DNA of 64,000 bases, from NCBI GenBank assembly GCA_965224045.1, contig CBDCYD010000015.1:868001-932000 (forward strand), written 5' to 3'. The notes beneath the pieces were generated by a model, which ran no database searches, was not told the origin of the DNA, and saw nothing but the letters and a program-made list of their open reading frames with translations. Every line of letters starts with the position of its first letter. Position 1 is the stretch's first letter. This document shows positions 62,852 through 64,000 of the stretch, in pieces. The position numbers and the translations under genes are program-made. The DNA comes from Tectiglobus sp965224045 (lineage in GTDB: Bacteria; Pseudomonadota; Alphaproteobacteria; Rhizobiales; Hyphomicrobiaceae).

Positions 62852-64000
62852 ATGCAACCGCGTGACCTGGCGCCGGCGGGCAATCCGCTGAGGCGCTTCA
62901 AGGGCCTTAGTGCCGCAATTTTCGTGGTGTTGCTGGGCGTTTCGTCGGCATCCGCACAACAGGCTGCCTTGCCCAGGGCGTCCGATGCGGTCGCCACCCA
63001 GATCAATAAAATCCTGCAAACTATGACCGGTAGGCGGGAGCCGCCAAAGGCACCGGTGTATAAGCGCACGCGCTTCGTGATCGAACTCGAGAGGGCAGCC
63101 AAATTCGAGGTCTTCTCGCTGGTCGAGCCGAACCGGGTCGTCCTACAACTGCCGACGATGGGCATGCGGCTGCCATCGGTTGCCGGAAAGACGTCGGGCA
63201 GTCTCGTCACCGCGGTCAGAAGCGGACGCTCGGGAAGCAACCGTACGCGCATCGTTATTCAGGTCGCCGCTCCAGTCATTGTCGAGAATGCCCACGTGTT
63301 GCCCGGACGGAATGGGGCACCGGCGCAACTCAACCTCGATATCGTGCCGATGCAGGTGCGCAAGTCCTTCGCCTCACTGACGCCGGCAACGGCGCGCTCG
63401 TCAAATCTCGGAGCCGGCCGCCTGCAACCTCCGGTGCCGCGCAAGGCGACCTCGCTCAAGCAGCGCATCGAGCGCACGCACAAGTACAAGATTGTCATCG
63501 ATCCTGGGCACGGCGGGCACGATTCCGGTGCCAAGAAGAACGGCATCAAGGAAAAGAACGTCGTACTCGCATTCGCGCAAATGCTCCGTGCCAAACTGCA
63601 GACGACGGGCCGCTACCAAGTCTACATGACGCGCTCAGATGACCGGTTCATTACGCTCAAGGGGCGGCGCAAGTTTGCAGAACGGCACAACGCGGACCTC
63701 TTCATTTCGGTGCATGCCGACTATGCACGGCGCACGAGCGCCAGCGGTGCGACGATCTATTCGCTGCGCAAGCGCGTCGCAGAGCGGCTCAAGAAGTCCG
63801 CCAAGAAACAGGTGCGTGCCGAGGCCCTGCTGTCGAAGCGCGATTTGCAAGTCCTGAAGTCACCTTACGTCAGCGCCAATGCCGGCACGCTCAAGAAGAT
63901 TCTCACGGATCTCGCGTGGCGGGACGTCGAGCACACGCGCTATCAGACGCAGACGTTCTCCCAGACGGTGATCAAGCACATGGGCCGGTCGACGGAGATG
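62852..64000 (+). CDS. N-acetylmuramoyl-L-alanine amidase (AmiC type), 3' end missing
   Basis: 383 codons are in the window; the frame is open to base 64000, so the gene continues beyond it. A signal peptide (FKGLSAAIFVVLLGVSSASA) and an AMIN domain (residues about 70-150, FVIELERAAKFEVFSLVEPN) precede the Amidase_3 domain from about residue 212: KIVIDPGHGGHDSGAKKNGI (zinc ligand H220), then VVLAFAQMLRAKLQTTGRYQ, and DLFISVHADYARRTSASGAT (second histidine). Cuts the amide bond between MurNAc and the peptide at division. GGGGG precedes ATG 62852. Confidence 0.95.
   Translation, partial: MQPRDLAPAGNPLRRFKGLSAAIFVVLLGVSSASAQQAALPRASDAVATQINKILQTMTGRREPPKAPVYKRTRFVIELERAAKFEVFSLVEPNRVVLQLPTMGMRLPSVAGKTSGSLVTAVRSGRSGSNRTRIVIQVAAPVIVENAHVLPGRNGAPAQLNLDIVPMQVRKSFASLTPATARSSNLGAGRLQPPVPRKATSLKQRIERTHKYKIVIDPGHGGHDSGAKKNGIKEKNVVLAFAQMLRAKLQTTGRYQVYMTRSDDRFITLKGRRKFAERHNADLFISVHADYARRTSASGATIYSLRKRVAERLKKSAKKQVRAEALLSKRDLQVLKSPYVSANAGTLKKILTDLAWRDVEHTRYQTQTFSQTVIKHMGRSTEM

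Overview
The window reads as about 64 kb of chromosome from a high-GC alphaproteobacterium, most likely of the order Hyphomicrobiales (Rhizobiales). Support comes from gene types usual in that order: an EnvZ-like kinase with a substituted H-box, a COQ9-like protein with CsaA, a nudix/DUF6111/cca operon, an Usg-family protein, a separate petABC operon, a MoxR/DUF58/DUF4159 cluster with divergent DUF1285, and thiC behind a TPP riboswitch. Genus cannot be fixed from sequence alone. I saw no rRNA, tRNA, CRISPR array, transposase or prophage. Nearly all of it is core chromosome.

Layout. 0-3 kb: end of an OmpR-type regulator and its kinase, then csaA and a COQ9-like protein. 3-7.5 kb: small catabolic block (HpcH/HpaI aldolase with a coupled methyltransferase; a DUF4286-like protein coupled to a flavoprotein dehydrogenase; a class II aldolase). 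7.6-12.6 kb: CobW GTPase, then methylthioadenosine salvage (mtnA, a zinc-ribbon protein, apt, mtnP). 12.7-15.5 kb: cytochrome bc1 operon petABC with a terminator. 15.7-22 kb: trmL, a hydrolase, lemA with an M48 protease, a GNAT enzyme coupled to an ABC exporter. 22.3-29.6 kb: hemF, a secreted lysozyme-like protein, nudix-DUF6111-cca, an H-NS-like protein, a 1-kb AT-richer gap, a threonine-dehydratase-type enzyme. 29.6-39.2 kb: zinc phospholipase C-like/DUF4332 protein and the MoxR cluster. 39.5-42.3 kb: small secreted protein plus a polytopic membrane patatin. 42.4-47.2 kb: ornithine-cyclodeaminase-type enzyme, pyruvate kinase, Usg, a membrane protein, a porin-like protein. 47.4-49.5 kb: TPP riboswitch and thiC. 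49.5-58.3 kb: a degenerate nuclease-fold protein beside a decayed sunset-type fragment, a basic membrane protein, a secreted esterase, an amidohydrolase, a peptidoglycan-binding protein, an adenylate cyclase, a polysaccharide deacetylase. 58.6-64 kb: bactofilin, an odd small gene with a perfect Shine-Dalgarno, a perfect 25-bp inverted repeat, an SDR lacking its usual catalytic pair, RlpA, an HTH regulator, and an AmiC-type amidase running off the end.

How they fit. mtnP, apt and mtnA form one route: methylthioadenosine is phosphorolysed, adenine is recovered by Apt, and methylthioribose-1-phosphate is isomerised by MtnA; the nearby class II aldolase could finish this as a DHAP-type shunt. The last 10 kb, with the lysozyme-like protein at 23.3 kb, is rich in cell-wall functions. 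The least explained items are the membrane patatin unit (39.5-42.3 kb), the phospholipase C/DUF4332 fusion (29.7-31.2 kb), and the 59.2-59.8 kb interval. I found no convincing multi-gene defence or biosynthetic island.
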